DNA of 64,000 nucleotides from Geofilum rubicundum JCM 15548 (GTDB lineage Bacteria > Bacteroidota > Bacteroidia > Bacteroidales > Marinilabiliaceae), in NCBI RefSeq assembly GCF_000974365.1, contig NZ_BAZW01000006.1, positions 62,001 through 126,000 of the forward strand. Direction: 5' to 3'. The translations under genes were made by a program, and so were the position numbers. Every line of letters begins with the position of its first letter. Positions within the stretch are counted from its first letter, which is position 1. Below, piece after piece: positions 26,609-34,946 of this stretch. The notes beneath the pieces are model-generated. The model saw only the letters and a program-made list of their open reading frames with translations, was not told the DNA's origin and did no database searches.

Positions 26609-27481
26609 TTACAGAATCATTTTCTCAATAGGAATGATGAGTATGCCCTGTGCCCCATTGGCTTTCAGCTGGTCTATCACATCCCAGAACTGATCTTCCT
26701 GTATGACCGAGTGTATGGAGCTCCAGCCTTCTTCAGCCAAGGGCAATACGGTGGGACTCTTCATGCCTGGCAGAATGCTGACAATCTCTTTGACCTTGTC
26801 GTTGGGCGCATTCAATAGCACATATTTGTTGGAAGAGGAGGCCTGAACGGCATCAAAGCGGAACAGCATCTGGTTGAGAATCTCTTTTTTATCCGCCTCC
26901 AGATTTTTGTTGACCACCAGCAGGGCTTCTGATTTCATAACAACCGCCACTTCTTTGAGGCTGTTGGCGACCAGGGTGCTGCCCGAACTAACAATGTCAA
27001 AAATGGCGTCGGCCAATCCTATGCCCGGGGCAATTTCTACCGATCCGGCTATTTCATGGATGTCTGCTTTAATTTTTTTCTCATCGAAAAATTTCTTCAG
27101 GATTTTGGGATAGGAGGTAGCGACTTTTTTGCCATCAAACCAACCCACTCCCGTATAGTGCTCGCTTTTTGGGATGGCCAGTGATAAACGACATTTGCTG
27201 AAGCCGAGACGCTTGACGATATCCAGCTCGTAACCTTTCTCGAGGTATTCATTTTCTCCGACCACCCCCATGTCGGCCACGCCGTCAAAAACGGTCTGCG
27301 GGATGTCGTCATCCCGCAGAAAAAGTGCTTCAACGGGAAATCCGGTCGATTGGGCCACCAATCGGCCATTGCCAATATTGAATTTGATGCCTGATTCTTT
27401 CATCAAGCCCATGCTGTCATCGTGGAGGCGACCTTTCTTCTGCAGGGCAATTCTTAATGTCGTTTCTGTATCCATGTTCAT
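26609..27481 (-). CDS. hisG: ATP phosphoribosyltransferase, long form
   Basis: First step of histidine synthesis: joins ATP and PRPP. At 290 residues it is the long form with a C-terminal ACT-like regulatory domain (about 215-290), which binds histidine for feedback inhibition and does not need HisZ. Motifs: LRIALQKKGRL at the start and DIVSSGSTLVANSL, the PRPP loop. It starts at Met1 (27481) or Met3. It is the first structural gene, 114 bases downstream of the leader terminator. Confidence 0.97.
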   Translation of the reverse strand: MNMDTETTLRIALQKKGRLHDDSMGLMKESGIKFNIGNGRLVAQSTGFPVEALFLRDDDIPQTVFDGVADMGVVGENEYLEKGYELDIVKRLGFSKCRLSLAIPKSEHYTGVGWFDGKKVATSYPKILKKFFDEKKIKADIHEIAGSVEIAPGIGLADAIFDIVSSGSTLVANSLKEVAVVMKSEALLVVNKNLEADKKEILNQMLFRFDAVQASSSNKYVLLNAPNDKVKEIVSILPGMKSPTVLPLAEEGWSSIHSVIQEDQFWDVIDQLKANGAQGILIIPIEKMIL

Positions 27482-27594
27482 CTTTATCTGTGTTTAAGTT
27501 ATTGGTCTTAATATCTTTGAATATGATGTAAGTTACATTTCTCCAAATTAGTTTCAAAATTACTTAAGTCTGTTATATAGTAACATCTCAAACG

Positions 27595-27627
27595 AAAAAA
27601 GGCTCACCGCACAGGGTAAGCCTTTTT
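27595..27627 (-). terminator. attenuator terminator of the his operon
   Basis: On the minus strand AAAAAGGCTTACC (27627-27615), a 6-base loop CTGTGC and GGTGAGCCTTTTT (27608-27596) form a 13-bp stem with one G-U pair, running into a T tract. It lies between the His leader peptide and hisG, where a premature terminator is expected. The stem is also nearly symmetric on the plus strand. Confidence 0.88.
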
Positions 27628-27648
27628 GTAATATGATACACACAACAA

Positions 27649-27658
27649 GCCCACCCCT
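27649..27658 (-). promoter_or_regulatory. candidate antiterminator strand of the his attenuator
   Basis: AGGGGTGGGC on the minus strand begins inside the leader stop codon. It can pair with GCTTACCCT of the terminator's 5' arm: nine pairs, two of them G-U, with one bulged G. A ribosome at the stop codon would cover it; one stalled on the His codons would leave most of it free. Confidence 0.5.
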
Positions 27659-27704
27659 ATTTTAGGAGATGATGATGAGCGTTGATGTGATGGATGAAAT
27701 TCAT
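27657..27704 (-). CDS. histidine-rich leader peptide of the his operon
   Basis: A 15-codon frame, ATG at 27704-27702 and TAG at 27659-27657, encodes MNFIHHINAHHHLLK: five histidines, three consecutive (CAT CAT CAT). It starts about 15 bases after the predicted transcription start and ends 30 bases before the terminator stem. This is the architecture of an attenuation leader: when charged tRNA-His is scarce the ribosome stalls on His codons and the terminator does not form. It is too short to be found by ordinary gene callers. Confidence 0.85.
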   Translation of the reverse strand: MNFIHHINAHHHLLK

Positions 27705-27725
27705 AGCTGAAAAATTAGTTCATTG

Positions 27726-27756
27726 CAAAACTAGGATAAATTCTTTTTGATTCAAA
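27726..27756 (-). promoter_or_regulatory. promoter of the his operon
   Basis: On the minus strand TTTG (27756-27753), exactly 19 bases, then TAGTTTTG (27733-27726) match the Bacteroidota -33/-7 consensus in sequence and spacing. Transcription would start near 27720, just ahead of the leader peptide. Confidence 0.8.
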
Positions 27757-27991
27757 TTTTTTGCCCGAAAAATGTTTCAATTTGCTGGTTGACTTGGGCA
27801 AGGCTGATGTTTTATGATCATTCTCTTGCTTTTTTTGGTCAATTGTTCAGCCGGGTGGTGGCATTTACTGAAAAAACTGTAAATTAACGGGGACTTTTTT
27901 TGAAAAATGGGTTTTTTAGAAGAGAGAGGCCGTTGTTAATGCGGAACTTTTTCGGTCCCGGGATTTGCTGTTCAAGCGAAAAGAATAAAAG
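27757..27991. other. intergenic region upstream of the GH2 gene
   Basis: Between the his promoter and the GH2 start I see no gene, no clear TAnnTTTG promoter on the plus strand and no strong hairpin. Short A/T runs are the only notable content. Confidence 0.5.
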
Positions 27992-30580
27992 ATGAGAATG
28001 ATACCTATGAAAACGCTTTGGTTCCTTTATTTGATCATGATGGCTATGGTTACATCGTGTGGAATGACAAAAGATAAGGCTGAACAGGCCATTGAAATTA
28101 ATGGGCCTTGGGAGTTTTCTGAAGCCGGGACCAATGAATGGCTGTCGGCTAAGGTTCCCGGAACGGTGCATGCCGATTTGTTGGCCAATGGAAAGATGGC
28201 GGATCCGCATTTCAGAAAGAACGAAAATTCGGTACAATGGGTGGAAGATAAGGACTGGGTGTATCGCACCACCTTCCAGGTAGATGCGGACATCCTGAAC
28301 AAAGATTTGGTGGAGCTGGATTTTCAGGGCCTGGATACCTATGCGGATGTATATCTGAATGACAGTCTGCTCTTATCGGCGGATAATATGTTTGTGGGAT
28401 ATGTGGTGGATGTGAAAGCGGCGCTTGTGGAGGGCAAAAATAGTTTACGAGTCTATTTTCATTCCCCGGTAGAAAAAGGCATGGAAAAACTCAGGCAGTT
28501 GGATTACCTGATTCCGGCAGTGAATGAACAGGCCCCTGAAGCGGAAAGAACCAATGTTTTTACGCGCAAAGCCCCTTTTCATTATGGATGGGACTGGGGA
28601 CCGCGACTGGTAACTTCAGGGATATGGCGCCCGGTGGTTTTGCGGGCTGCTGATAAGGCCCGTATTGAGGATGTATTTGTTGAAACCGTGGCCATTTCTG
28701 AGGATAAAGCCGAATTACGTGGTTTTGTGGAAGTCATTGTGTTGGAAGAGGGGATCTACGAATTGACCTTAATGGCCGACGGGGATTTGGAGGCTTTCCG
28801 GACCAAAGTCAATTTGGCACCCGGTCTGCAATTGGTGCCTGTAAGTTTCGATATTCATCAACCAAAACTATGGTGGAGCAACGGATTGGGTGATCCTTAC
28901 CTTTATCATTTTCAATTTGAATTACAGAAGGAGGGGGAAGTAGTTGGCGAACATGCTCTGAATTTTGGGGTACGCACCCTTCGGTTGGTGCAAACACCCG
29001 ACGAGGAAGGCCGCAGTTTCTATTTTGAAGTCAACGGCGTCCCTGTTTTTATGAAGGGGGCCAATGTGATTCCATCGAATACCTTAACACCTTCTGTGGA
29101 TAAGGTGACCTACGAGCGTTTAATAGGGAATGCCGTTGATGCCCATATGAACATGCTGCGTGTATGGGGCGGTGCGATTTATGAAGAGGATTATTTTTAT
29201 GAGTTGTGCGACCGCAACGGCATATTGGTATGGCAGGATTTTATGTTCGCCTGTGCTTTGCAGCCTGGGGATAAAGCCCACTTAGAGAATATTCGGCAGG
29301 AGGCGGAGTACAACGTGAAGCGTTTGCGAAATTATGCCTGTATGGCCTTGTGGTGCGGCAATAATGAAAACCTGCATGGTCTCCACCATTGGTGGAACGA
29401 TATGTTTGAGCCCGAAGTGGAGGCTTACATGTGGGAGACTTACAACCGGATATTTCTGGATATTCTGCCTGCCGCTGTAGAAAAGCACCATCCGGGAATG
29501 GATTATTGGTCCACTTCCCCATCGGCTTATGGGGATCAACTGGCCGATCGTCTTTCAGGCGATGAGCACGACTGGACCATCTGGTTTGGTCAAAAGCCTT
29601 TTTCGGCCTATGGGGAAGATGTGCCCCGGTTTGTCAGCGAATACGGTTTGCAGGCCTTTCCGGGCATGCACACCATCAAAGATTTTTCCACGGAAGAAGA
29701 TTGGGCATGGGATTCAGAGGTGATGCGTCACCGGCAGCGGGGACAAATGGGATATGTGGAGCCGGACTTTGATGGCAATGACATGATCCGCCGTTACATG
29801 GCACGCTACTATCAGGTACCTGAAAAATTTGAGGATTTCGTCTATGTCAGCCAACTTTTGCAGGCCAAGGCCTACAAAACAGCCCTGGAGTCCCATCGCC
29901 GGAATATGCCGCATTGCATGGGATCCCTTTACTGGCAGCTCAATGACAGCTGGCCAACTATTTCATGGGCGACGGTTGACTTTTACGGCAGATGGAAGGC
30001 GGCGCACTATGCCGTGCGTAAAGCCAATGAAGAAGTCATTATTTCTTCCGTGGTAACCGGGAACCGTATCAAGGTTTTTGCGGTGAGTGACCGGCTGGAA
30101 CCATTTGAAGGTGAGCTAAAAGGGACGCTGATGGGCTTGAACGGCACGGTGTTGTTGTCTGAAAAGGTGCCTGTTTCTGTGGCGGCCAATACCTCCACTG
30201 AAATATTTGAAGATACATTTGGCGCCTTTATTACCCCTGAAATGGACATTAGTTCACTGATGGTCGTGCTGGAATTGATAGAGAAAGACAGTGTCATTGC
30301 CGACAACATCGCCTACATGGCGGAGCCCAAAGATTTGCCGCTGGCCAGGGCGGAGGTGAAAACCACCATGGAAGCTACAGATAAAGGCTATGCCCTTACC
30401 CTGACATGTCCTGTACTGGCTAAGGATGTATTTGTAGATACCCCCCATGGCGATGTGTTTGTATCCGAGAATTATTTTGACTTGATACCCGGACGACCCA
30501 AAACCATTCAGCTGATAAGCAGCCATTCCCTCGATAGGGATAAGGATATTGTGATAAAAACCCTGAATGACTTGAAGTAA
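27992..30580 (+). CDS. beta-mannosidase, GH2 lipoprotein
   Basis: Removes terminal beta-mannose from oligosaccharides by a retaining mechanism. The 862 residues begin with a lipoprotein signal (lipobox VTSC, Cys23), so it is membrane anchored, probably periplasmic or surface. Then come the GH2 sugar-binding domain (to about 220; HYGWDWGPR at 197-205 is typical of mannosidases), the Ig-like domain and the TIM barrel. Acid/base Glu459 is in WCGNNE and nucleophile Glu550 in FVSEYGLQ. Mets at 27998 and 28007 are alternative starts. It stands alone with no PUL genes beside it. Confidence 0.92.
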   Translation: MRMIPMKTLWFLYLIMMAMVTSCGMTKDKAEQAIEINGPWEFSEAGTNEWLSAKVPGTVHADLLANGKMADPHFRKNENSVQWVEDKDWVYRTTFQVDADILNKDLVELDFQGLDTYADVYLNDSLLLSADNMFVGYVVDVKAALVEGKNSLRVYFHSPVEKGMEKLRQLDYLIPAVNEQAPEAERTNVFTRKAPFHYGWDWGPRLVTSGIWRPVVLRAADKARIEDVFVETVAISEDKAELRGFVEVIVLEEGIYELTLMADGDLEAFRTKVNLAPGLQLVPVSFDIHQPKLWWSNGLGDPYLYHFQFELQKEGEVVGEHALNFGVRTLRLVQTPDEEGRSFYFEVNGVPVFMKGANVIPSNTLTPSVDKVTYERLIGNAVDAHMNMLRVWGGAIYEEDYFYELCDRNGILVWQDFMFACALQPGDKAHLENIRQEAEYNVKRLRNYACMALWCGNNENLHGLHHWWNDMFEPEVEAYMWETYNRIFLDILPAAVEKHHPGMDYWSTSPSAYGDQLADRLSGDEHDWTIWFGQKPFSAYGEDVPRFVSEYGLQAFPGMHTIKDFSTEEDWAWDSEVMRHRQRGQMGYVEPDFDGNDMIRRYMARYYQVPEKFEDFVYVSQLLQAKAYKTALESHRRNMPHCMGSLYWQLNDSWPTISWATVDFYGRWKAAHYAVRKANEEVIISSVVTGNRIKVFAVSDRLEPFEGELKGTLMGLNGTVLLSEKVPVSVAANTSTEIFEDTFGAFITPEMDISSLMVVLELIEKDSVIADNIAYMAEPKDLPLARAEVKTTMEATDKGYALTLTCPVLAKDVFVDTPHGDVFVSENYFDLIPGRPKTIQLISSHSLDRDKDIVIKTLNDLK

Positions 30581-30803
30581 TTGGTTTGACGGGTGGATGT
30601 TATTAATGCAGATAATTAGGTGAAAGTGATTGAACTTTACAGACTACTAAAGGCGATGTTGTATGGCCAAGCGGAGCCGGTAATGCCCCAAGGTTTGGTC
30701 ACTTGCGTGCATTGAAAATGTATTTGGGTTAATGAGCCTAACAGCGGCTGCTTCATCATAAAAATAATTGGCGGGACAGAGACTACGATGAAGATTTTTC
30801 TTT

Positions 30804-30811
30804 TAGCTTTG
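30804..30811 (+). promoter_or_regulatory. candidate -7 promoter element (TAGCTTTG) for pssA
   Basis: Exact TAnnTTTG match 14 bases before the first pssA ATG, without a TTG at the expected distance. If used, transcription would start around 30818, which would favour the ATG at 30840 as the pssA start. Confidence 0.35.
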
Positions 30812-30824
30812 CGGTGTAAGTCAA

Positions 30825-31595
30825 ATGAAAAATAGAATTATGTCCATTGTTCGTCATATCCCCAATGCCTTAACCAGCGGAAATCTTTTTTTGGGAACAA
30901 CCGGTGCTTATTTGGCGCTGGTTGGCCGGCCCGACCTGACCGCCTGGTGTGTTTTAGCCGCGGCGCTGCTTGATTTTCTGGATGGCTTTGCTGCACGCAT
31001 GCTTCATGCGTACAGCGATATAGGCAAGGATTTGGATTCATTGGCCGATTTGGTGAGTTTTGGTGTGGCGCCTGCAGCTGTTTTGTCGGCCATGGTGCAT
31101 TTTTCTTTGACAGGGCAGTGGAGTGGGCTGTTTTTGACACTGGAAATGACTCAGCAAGCCCTTGTTTTGATGCCCTTTTTGCTGGTGGTGTTTTCTGCTT
31201 TGCGCTTGGCCAAGTTCAATAACGATGAACGCCAGAGCGAAAGTTTTATCGGGTTAACCACTACGGCTACCGGCATGTTTACTGTTTCTTTGGCTTACCT
31301 CATATTCAAAGAAGGGGGATGGTGGCTTCAATTGACCAACCCTTGGGCTGTTTTGGCAATGGTTGCTGTGTTCTCTGCTTTGCTGGTCAGCGAAATACCC
31401 ATGTTTTCGCTTAAATTTAAAAGCTTTGGGTGGAAGGGGAATGAAAACCGCTATGTTTTGTTAGTGGTGTCGCTGTTTGCCCTGGTATTTCTGCAGGTCG
31501 GTGCTCTGGCAGTGATTGTGCCGGCCTATGTATTGTATTCTATAGTGCTTGCGGTAAGCATACGATCGAAAATATCCAACAAAAAAGCAGGGTGA
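30825..31595 (+). CDS. pssA: CDP-diacylglycerol--serine O-phosphatidyltransferase
   Basis: Makes phosphatidylserine from CDP-diacylglycerol (CdsA product) and serine; Psd then decarboxylates it. The CDP-alcohol phosphotransferase signature is DGFAARMLHAYSDIGKDLDS plus the next AD, matching DGx2ARx8Gx3Dx3D. The 256 residues hold about seven membrane helices. Met6 at 30840 is a possible alternative start. The last codons run into a perfect 13-bp terminator hairpin. It is 24 kb from cdsA and psd. Confidence 0.95.
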   Translation: MKNRIMSIVRHIPNALTSGNLFLGTTGAYLALVGRPDLTAWCVLAAALLDFLDGFAARMLHAYSDIGKDLDSLADLVSFGVAPAAVLSAMVHFSLTGQWSGLFLTLEMTQQALVLMPFLLVVFSALRLAKFNNDERQSESFIGLTTTATGMFTVSLAYLIFKEGGWWLQLTNPWAVLAMVAVFSALLVSEIPMFSLKFKSFGWKGNENRYVLLVVSLFALVFLQVGALAVIVPAYVLYSIVLAVSIRSKISNKKAG

Positions 31596-31620
31596 CTCAT
31601 AAATGTTACCCTGCTTTTTT
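31581..31620. terminator. bidirectional terminator between pssA and the cyd operon
   Basis: AAAAAAGCAGGGT (31581-31593) and ACCCTGCTTTTTT (31608-31620) form a perfect 13-bp stem with a 14-base loop. A run on one side and T run on the other allow it to work in both directions for the convergent genes. Confidence 0.9.
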
Positions 31621-31632
31621 GTGATGCACATT

Positions 31633-31788
31633 TTATGCGTTTTCCTGGTCTGCCGCTTTTTCATCCGCTTCGGTAGCCGCTTTCCATTTTTTTTCAAAAT
31701 AGAGAATGGCAAAACGTGAGGCAAAGTAACTGACGATAATGGTAACGAACCAGAGTGAATACCAGAGTAGGGCAAATGAATAACTCAT
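31633..31788 (-). CDS. 51-residue membrane protein after cydB (CydX-like candidate)
   Basis: ATG at 31788, TAA at 31633-31635. The peptide starts MSYSFALLWYSLWFVTIIVS: one membrane helix (about residues 4-30), a basic stretch EKKWKAA and an acidic tail ending DQEN-A. It starts 51 bases after cydB on the same strand and ends just before the terminator, so it is in the cyd operon. Small single-helix subunits (CydX, CydS) are known parts of cytochrome bd oxidases in other phyla, encoded after cydB. I see no sequence similarity to E. coli CydX beyond size and topology, so the role is inferred from position. Confidence 0.65.
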   Translation of the reverse strand: MSYSFALLWYSLWFVTIIVSYFASRFAILYFEKKWKAATEADEKAADQENA

Positions 31789-31838
31789 GTCTATGCGTTT
31801 TAAAAGTTCAATTTTTAATAGGATCTCACCACTTTCTA

Positions 31839-32969
31839 CTAGTAAATGTGGTTCTCCGACTTCAATTCTTCCTTGTTCATTTTATGCCGGTTAATGGCCC
31901 GCCAGGTATACCAGATGTAGGCGAAGACAAAGGGGACCATCAGTGAAGTGTAACTCATTACCGTGAGGGTGAAATGACTTGAAGAGCCATTCATGATGGT
32001 GATGGCGCTTTGAAGGTCAGAGGAAGAAGGGTAAAAGGCGGTATTGTTAAAGCCGGCAATCAGAAACAAGCTGAAAACGGTCAGAAAAGTGCCCGGACCA
32101 GCCAGCCAAATACCCTTTGAAGTCTCTTTGAACACGCTGACGCCAATGCCATACAGCACTAAAACGACACCGGTCAGGAAAAGAATAAGTACCACTGGCA
32201 TCTCTATGAAATTGATGAAGTACTTATATTCCTGCATAAATATGACGCCGGTATCAGGATGAACGGCAAAACCATCACGAAGCATTAACCAGGTGATAAA
32301 GGTGAGGAAAAACAGTAAAAAGGGAAGCCCATTAACCAGGAGCCTCTTTCGGATGCGGATCTGTAGTTCTTCGTCCTCAATGCTGTTGAGGAAGTAGAGT
32401 AACCCCAAAGTACGGGCCAAAAAGAAAACTGCCAGACCCAAAGTCAGGTTGTGAAGATTGAACAGCAACTCAATGCCACGCCAGGGCGATTGCCAGAAAG
32501 ACTGGTTCATGTCATTGATCAAAAAGGGGGAGCCGGTAAAAAAGCTGGCCACCACTACGCCCAAAAGAAAGGTGCCTAACAAGCCATTGATAAAAAGAAA
32601 GACTTCATAGGTTCTTCCACCTAAAAAATTGCCCGGCCATGAGCGGTATTCATAGGATACGGCCTGAATGATAAAGGCAAAAAGGAGAATCATCCATGCC
32701 CAGTAGGCGCCACCGAAACTGGTGCTGTAAAACAGGGGGAAGGAGGCGAAAAAGGCCCCGCCAAAGGTCACCAGCGTTGTGAAAGTGAATTCCCATTTGC
32801 GACCCAATACATTGATGAGCAGTGTACGTTCTTCTGGTGTTTTGCTTAAAGTGAAAAAGAGCGTTTGTCCGCCTTGTACAAACATGAGTAGCACCAGGGC
32901 CGCGCCCAGAACCGATATGATTATCCACCAGTATTGTTGAAGTGCTAGATGTGACAGTGTTTCAAACAT
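31839..32969 (-). CDS. cydB: cytochrome bd ubiquinol oxidase subunit II
   Basis: Structural subunit of the high-affinity bd oxidase. The 376 residues make about eight to nine membrane helices, with typical segments such as YEYRSWPGNFLGGRTYEVFL and, near the end, ITIMNGSSSHFTLTVMSYTS. It overlaps cydA by eight bases (ATG at 32969, cydA stop at 32962), so translation is coupled. Its presence means the organism can respire oxygen at low levels. Confidence 0.95.
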   Translation of the reverse strand: MFETLSHLALQQYWWIIISVLGAALVLLMFVQGGQTLFFTLSKTPEERTLLINVLGRKWEFTFTTLVTFGGAFFASFPLFYSTSFGGAYWAWMILLFAFIIQAVSYEYRSWPGNFLGGRTYEVFLFINGLLGTFLLGVVVASFFTGSPFLINDMNQSFWQSPWRGIELLFNLHNLTLGLAVFFLARTLGLLYFLNSIEDEELQIRIRKRLLVNGLPFLLFFLTFITWLMLRDGFAVHPDTGVIFMQEYKYFINFIEMPVVLILFLTGVVLVLYGIGVSVFKETSKGIWLAGPGTFLTVFSLFLIAGFNNTAFYPSSSDLQSAITIMNGSSSHFTLTVMSYTSLMVPFVFAYIWYTWRAINRHKMNKEELKSENHIY

Positions 32970-34574
32970 TGCTTGGGTCCTCCTTCTTTTTGGGTCCGAT
33001 TTTAATTTGCTTGACCATGATTGATATTTCCGCTATAAAGAGTCCGATAAAGACAAGAGCAAACAGTATGAAAGTGATCAAAACGGATACCGTATCGATA
33101 TTGGAAACCCCCTTCATGACGGGCATAAGGTCTTGGATGACCCAAGGCTGACGGCCGACTTCGGCCACAATCCATCCTGCTTCGGAAGCGATGAATCCCA
33201 AGGGAATGGTCCAGACGGCGGCCCATAACAGCCATACCTTATTGTGCAGCTGGTTGCGTAATACCAGAAACAGGAAGACGGCGAAAAACACCAGAAAGTA
33301 GCCTCCTAACATAACCATGATATGAAAGGCATAGAAGGTCATGGATATGGGTGGTACCATGGTAAAGGCATTCTTTTTTAATTGCTCCGGGTCGTCATCG
33401 TAGAAGCTGCCATAGCCAAAATACCGCATGTAATTGTTGACAAATTCGGGATCTTTAAATTCGGCCTTCAGGCTTAGGAATTCTTCTCCGTTGGGATCCG
33501 TTTTCTGGGCCTCTTTAAAGGCAAGTAATTTCTGTTGCGCATGGTAACCCCGTTCTATTTTTTCAAAGTACGACATAATCCCCTGCTCTTCGTTGCCCAT
33601 AATATGGTCTTTGATACCTGCCACATAGCTATTGGGATCGTTGTGAGCCAACACCGACAGCATGGAAGGTATTTCAATTTTCATTAAGAAATCTGCCTGA
33701 CTGTCCTCATCCAGCTGCTGGTCCAGGTCGCTCCCGTTCAGTATGCCAAAGGCCACGAGCGGCGCCTGGGTCTGACCCTCATAAAGGGCTTCCATGGCTG
33801 CAAACTTCATGGGCTGGGTTTTTACAATCTCTTTAGCAGAGCTGTCTCCTGTTCCGGTCAGTATCAATGAACTGATGAGCCAAATACACTGGCAATGATA
33901 ATGCTGCGCTTGGCAAAAAGGTGTTCCCTGTTTTTAATCAAAAACCAGCTACTGACACCCACCACGAAAAGGGCTGATACCACAAAGCCGGAGGTGACGG
34001 TGTGAAGGAATTTGTTGACGGCTGTTTCTGAGAACAAAACTGCCCAAAAGTTCACCATTTCATTTCTGACGGTATCCGGGTTGAATAGAGTGCCCACCGG
34101 GTTTTGCATCCAGGCGTTGGCCACCAAAATCCAAAGGGCGGAAAGGCTTGCCCCGATGGCGGTCAGCCAGGTGGCAGTCAGGTGAAAGCGCTTGCTGACC
34201 TTGTCCCACCCAAAGAACATGACGGCGATAAAGGTGCTTTCTAAAAAGAAAGCCATAATGCCTTCAATGGCCAATGGGGCACCAAATATGTCGCCCACAA
34301 ACCAGGAGTAGTTGCTCCAGTTGGTTCCAAACTCAAATTCGAGAATGATTCCCGTGGCTACGCCAATGGCAAAATTGATACCGAAGAGTTTCATCCAGAA
34401 TTTGGTGATACGCTTCCATTCAGGATCTCCGGTTTTGTAATACATGGTCTCCATAAAGGCCAGCATGTAGGACAAGCCGAGTGTCAATGGCACAAATATC
34501 CAATGGAACAGGGCGGTTAGCGCAAATTGCCCCCTCGACCAATTGACCAGTTCAAAGTCAATGTTTTCAAGCAT
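32962..34574 (-). CDS. cydA: cytochrome bd ubiquinol oxidase subunit I (frameshifted)
   Basis: Catalytic subunit carrying hemes b558, b595 and d. The N-terminal part begins [20 protein letters not shown], with the conserved heme-ligand His in [11 protein letters not shown]. The frame breaks at about 33880: coding GGCTCATC where GGCCTCATC would give [14 protein letters not shown]. The second part holds the Q-loop region and [12 protein letters not shown], conserved in the family. Repaired length is 537 residues. First gene of the operon cydA-cydB-small membrane protein. Confidence 0.95.
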
Positions 34575-34946
34575 GATGTATAAGATTTGTTTTAATATGT
34601 GCTAAGATAATGATTTGTTGGTGCAAAATAAATAAATAATTCGGTAATAGGATACTTAAATAGGCAACAATCTTGCTATTTTTTTTGGAGCGTAGCCATT
34701 CCATGCGCCCGATCTGTTGATTCAATCGGCTTTATACTTTTGAATGTATTTTATTTGATTAAAGAAACATGTCTTTATTCTTGATAGTAAATGTGTTAAA
34801 AGAGGATTGCCACTTTCTTTCAGGGGGGCATTTTTTTTTGTTCATAAAATCCTAATTTTTGTGATATTTTTCAGATATTTAAAAGTATTTTTCACCTTTG
34901 CTAAAATGCTTCATTTTTGTTTATTCATTATAACAGGATCTTGTTT
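34575..34946. other. intergenic region between divergent cydA and GH97
   Basis: No gene is seen. It must hold the cyd promoter (minus) and the GH97 promoter (plus). The only good plus-strand -7 match is TACTTTTG at 34735-34742, with a TTG 15 bases upstream instead of 19-21. A minus-strand near-match TATTTTG, one base short of the consensus, lies near 34625. No strong hairpin. Confidence 0.5.

Noticed and set aside
32962-33867. C-terminal CydA part as an independent gene
   Set aside because: It lacks the heme-binding N-terminus and joins the upstream frame exactly if one base is added near 33880.
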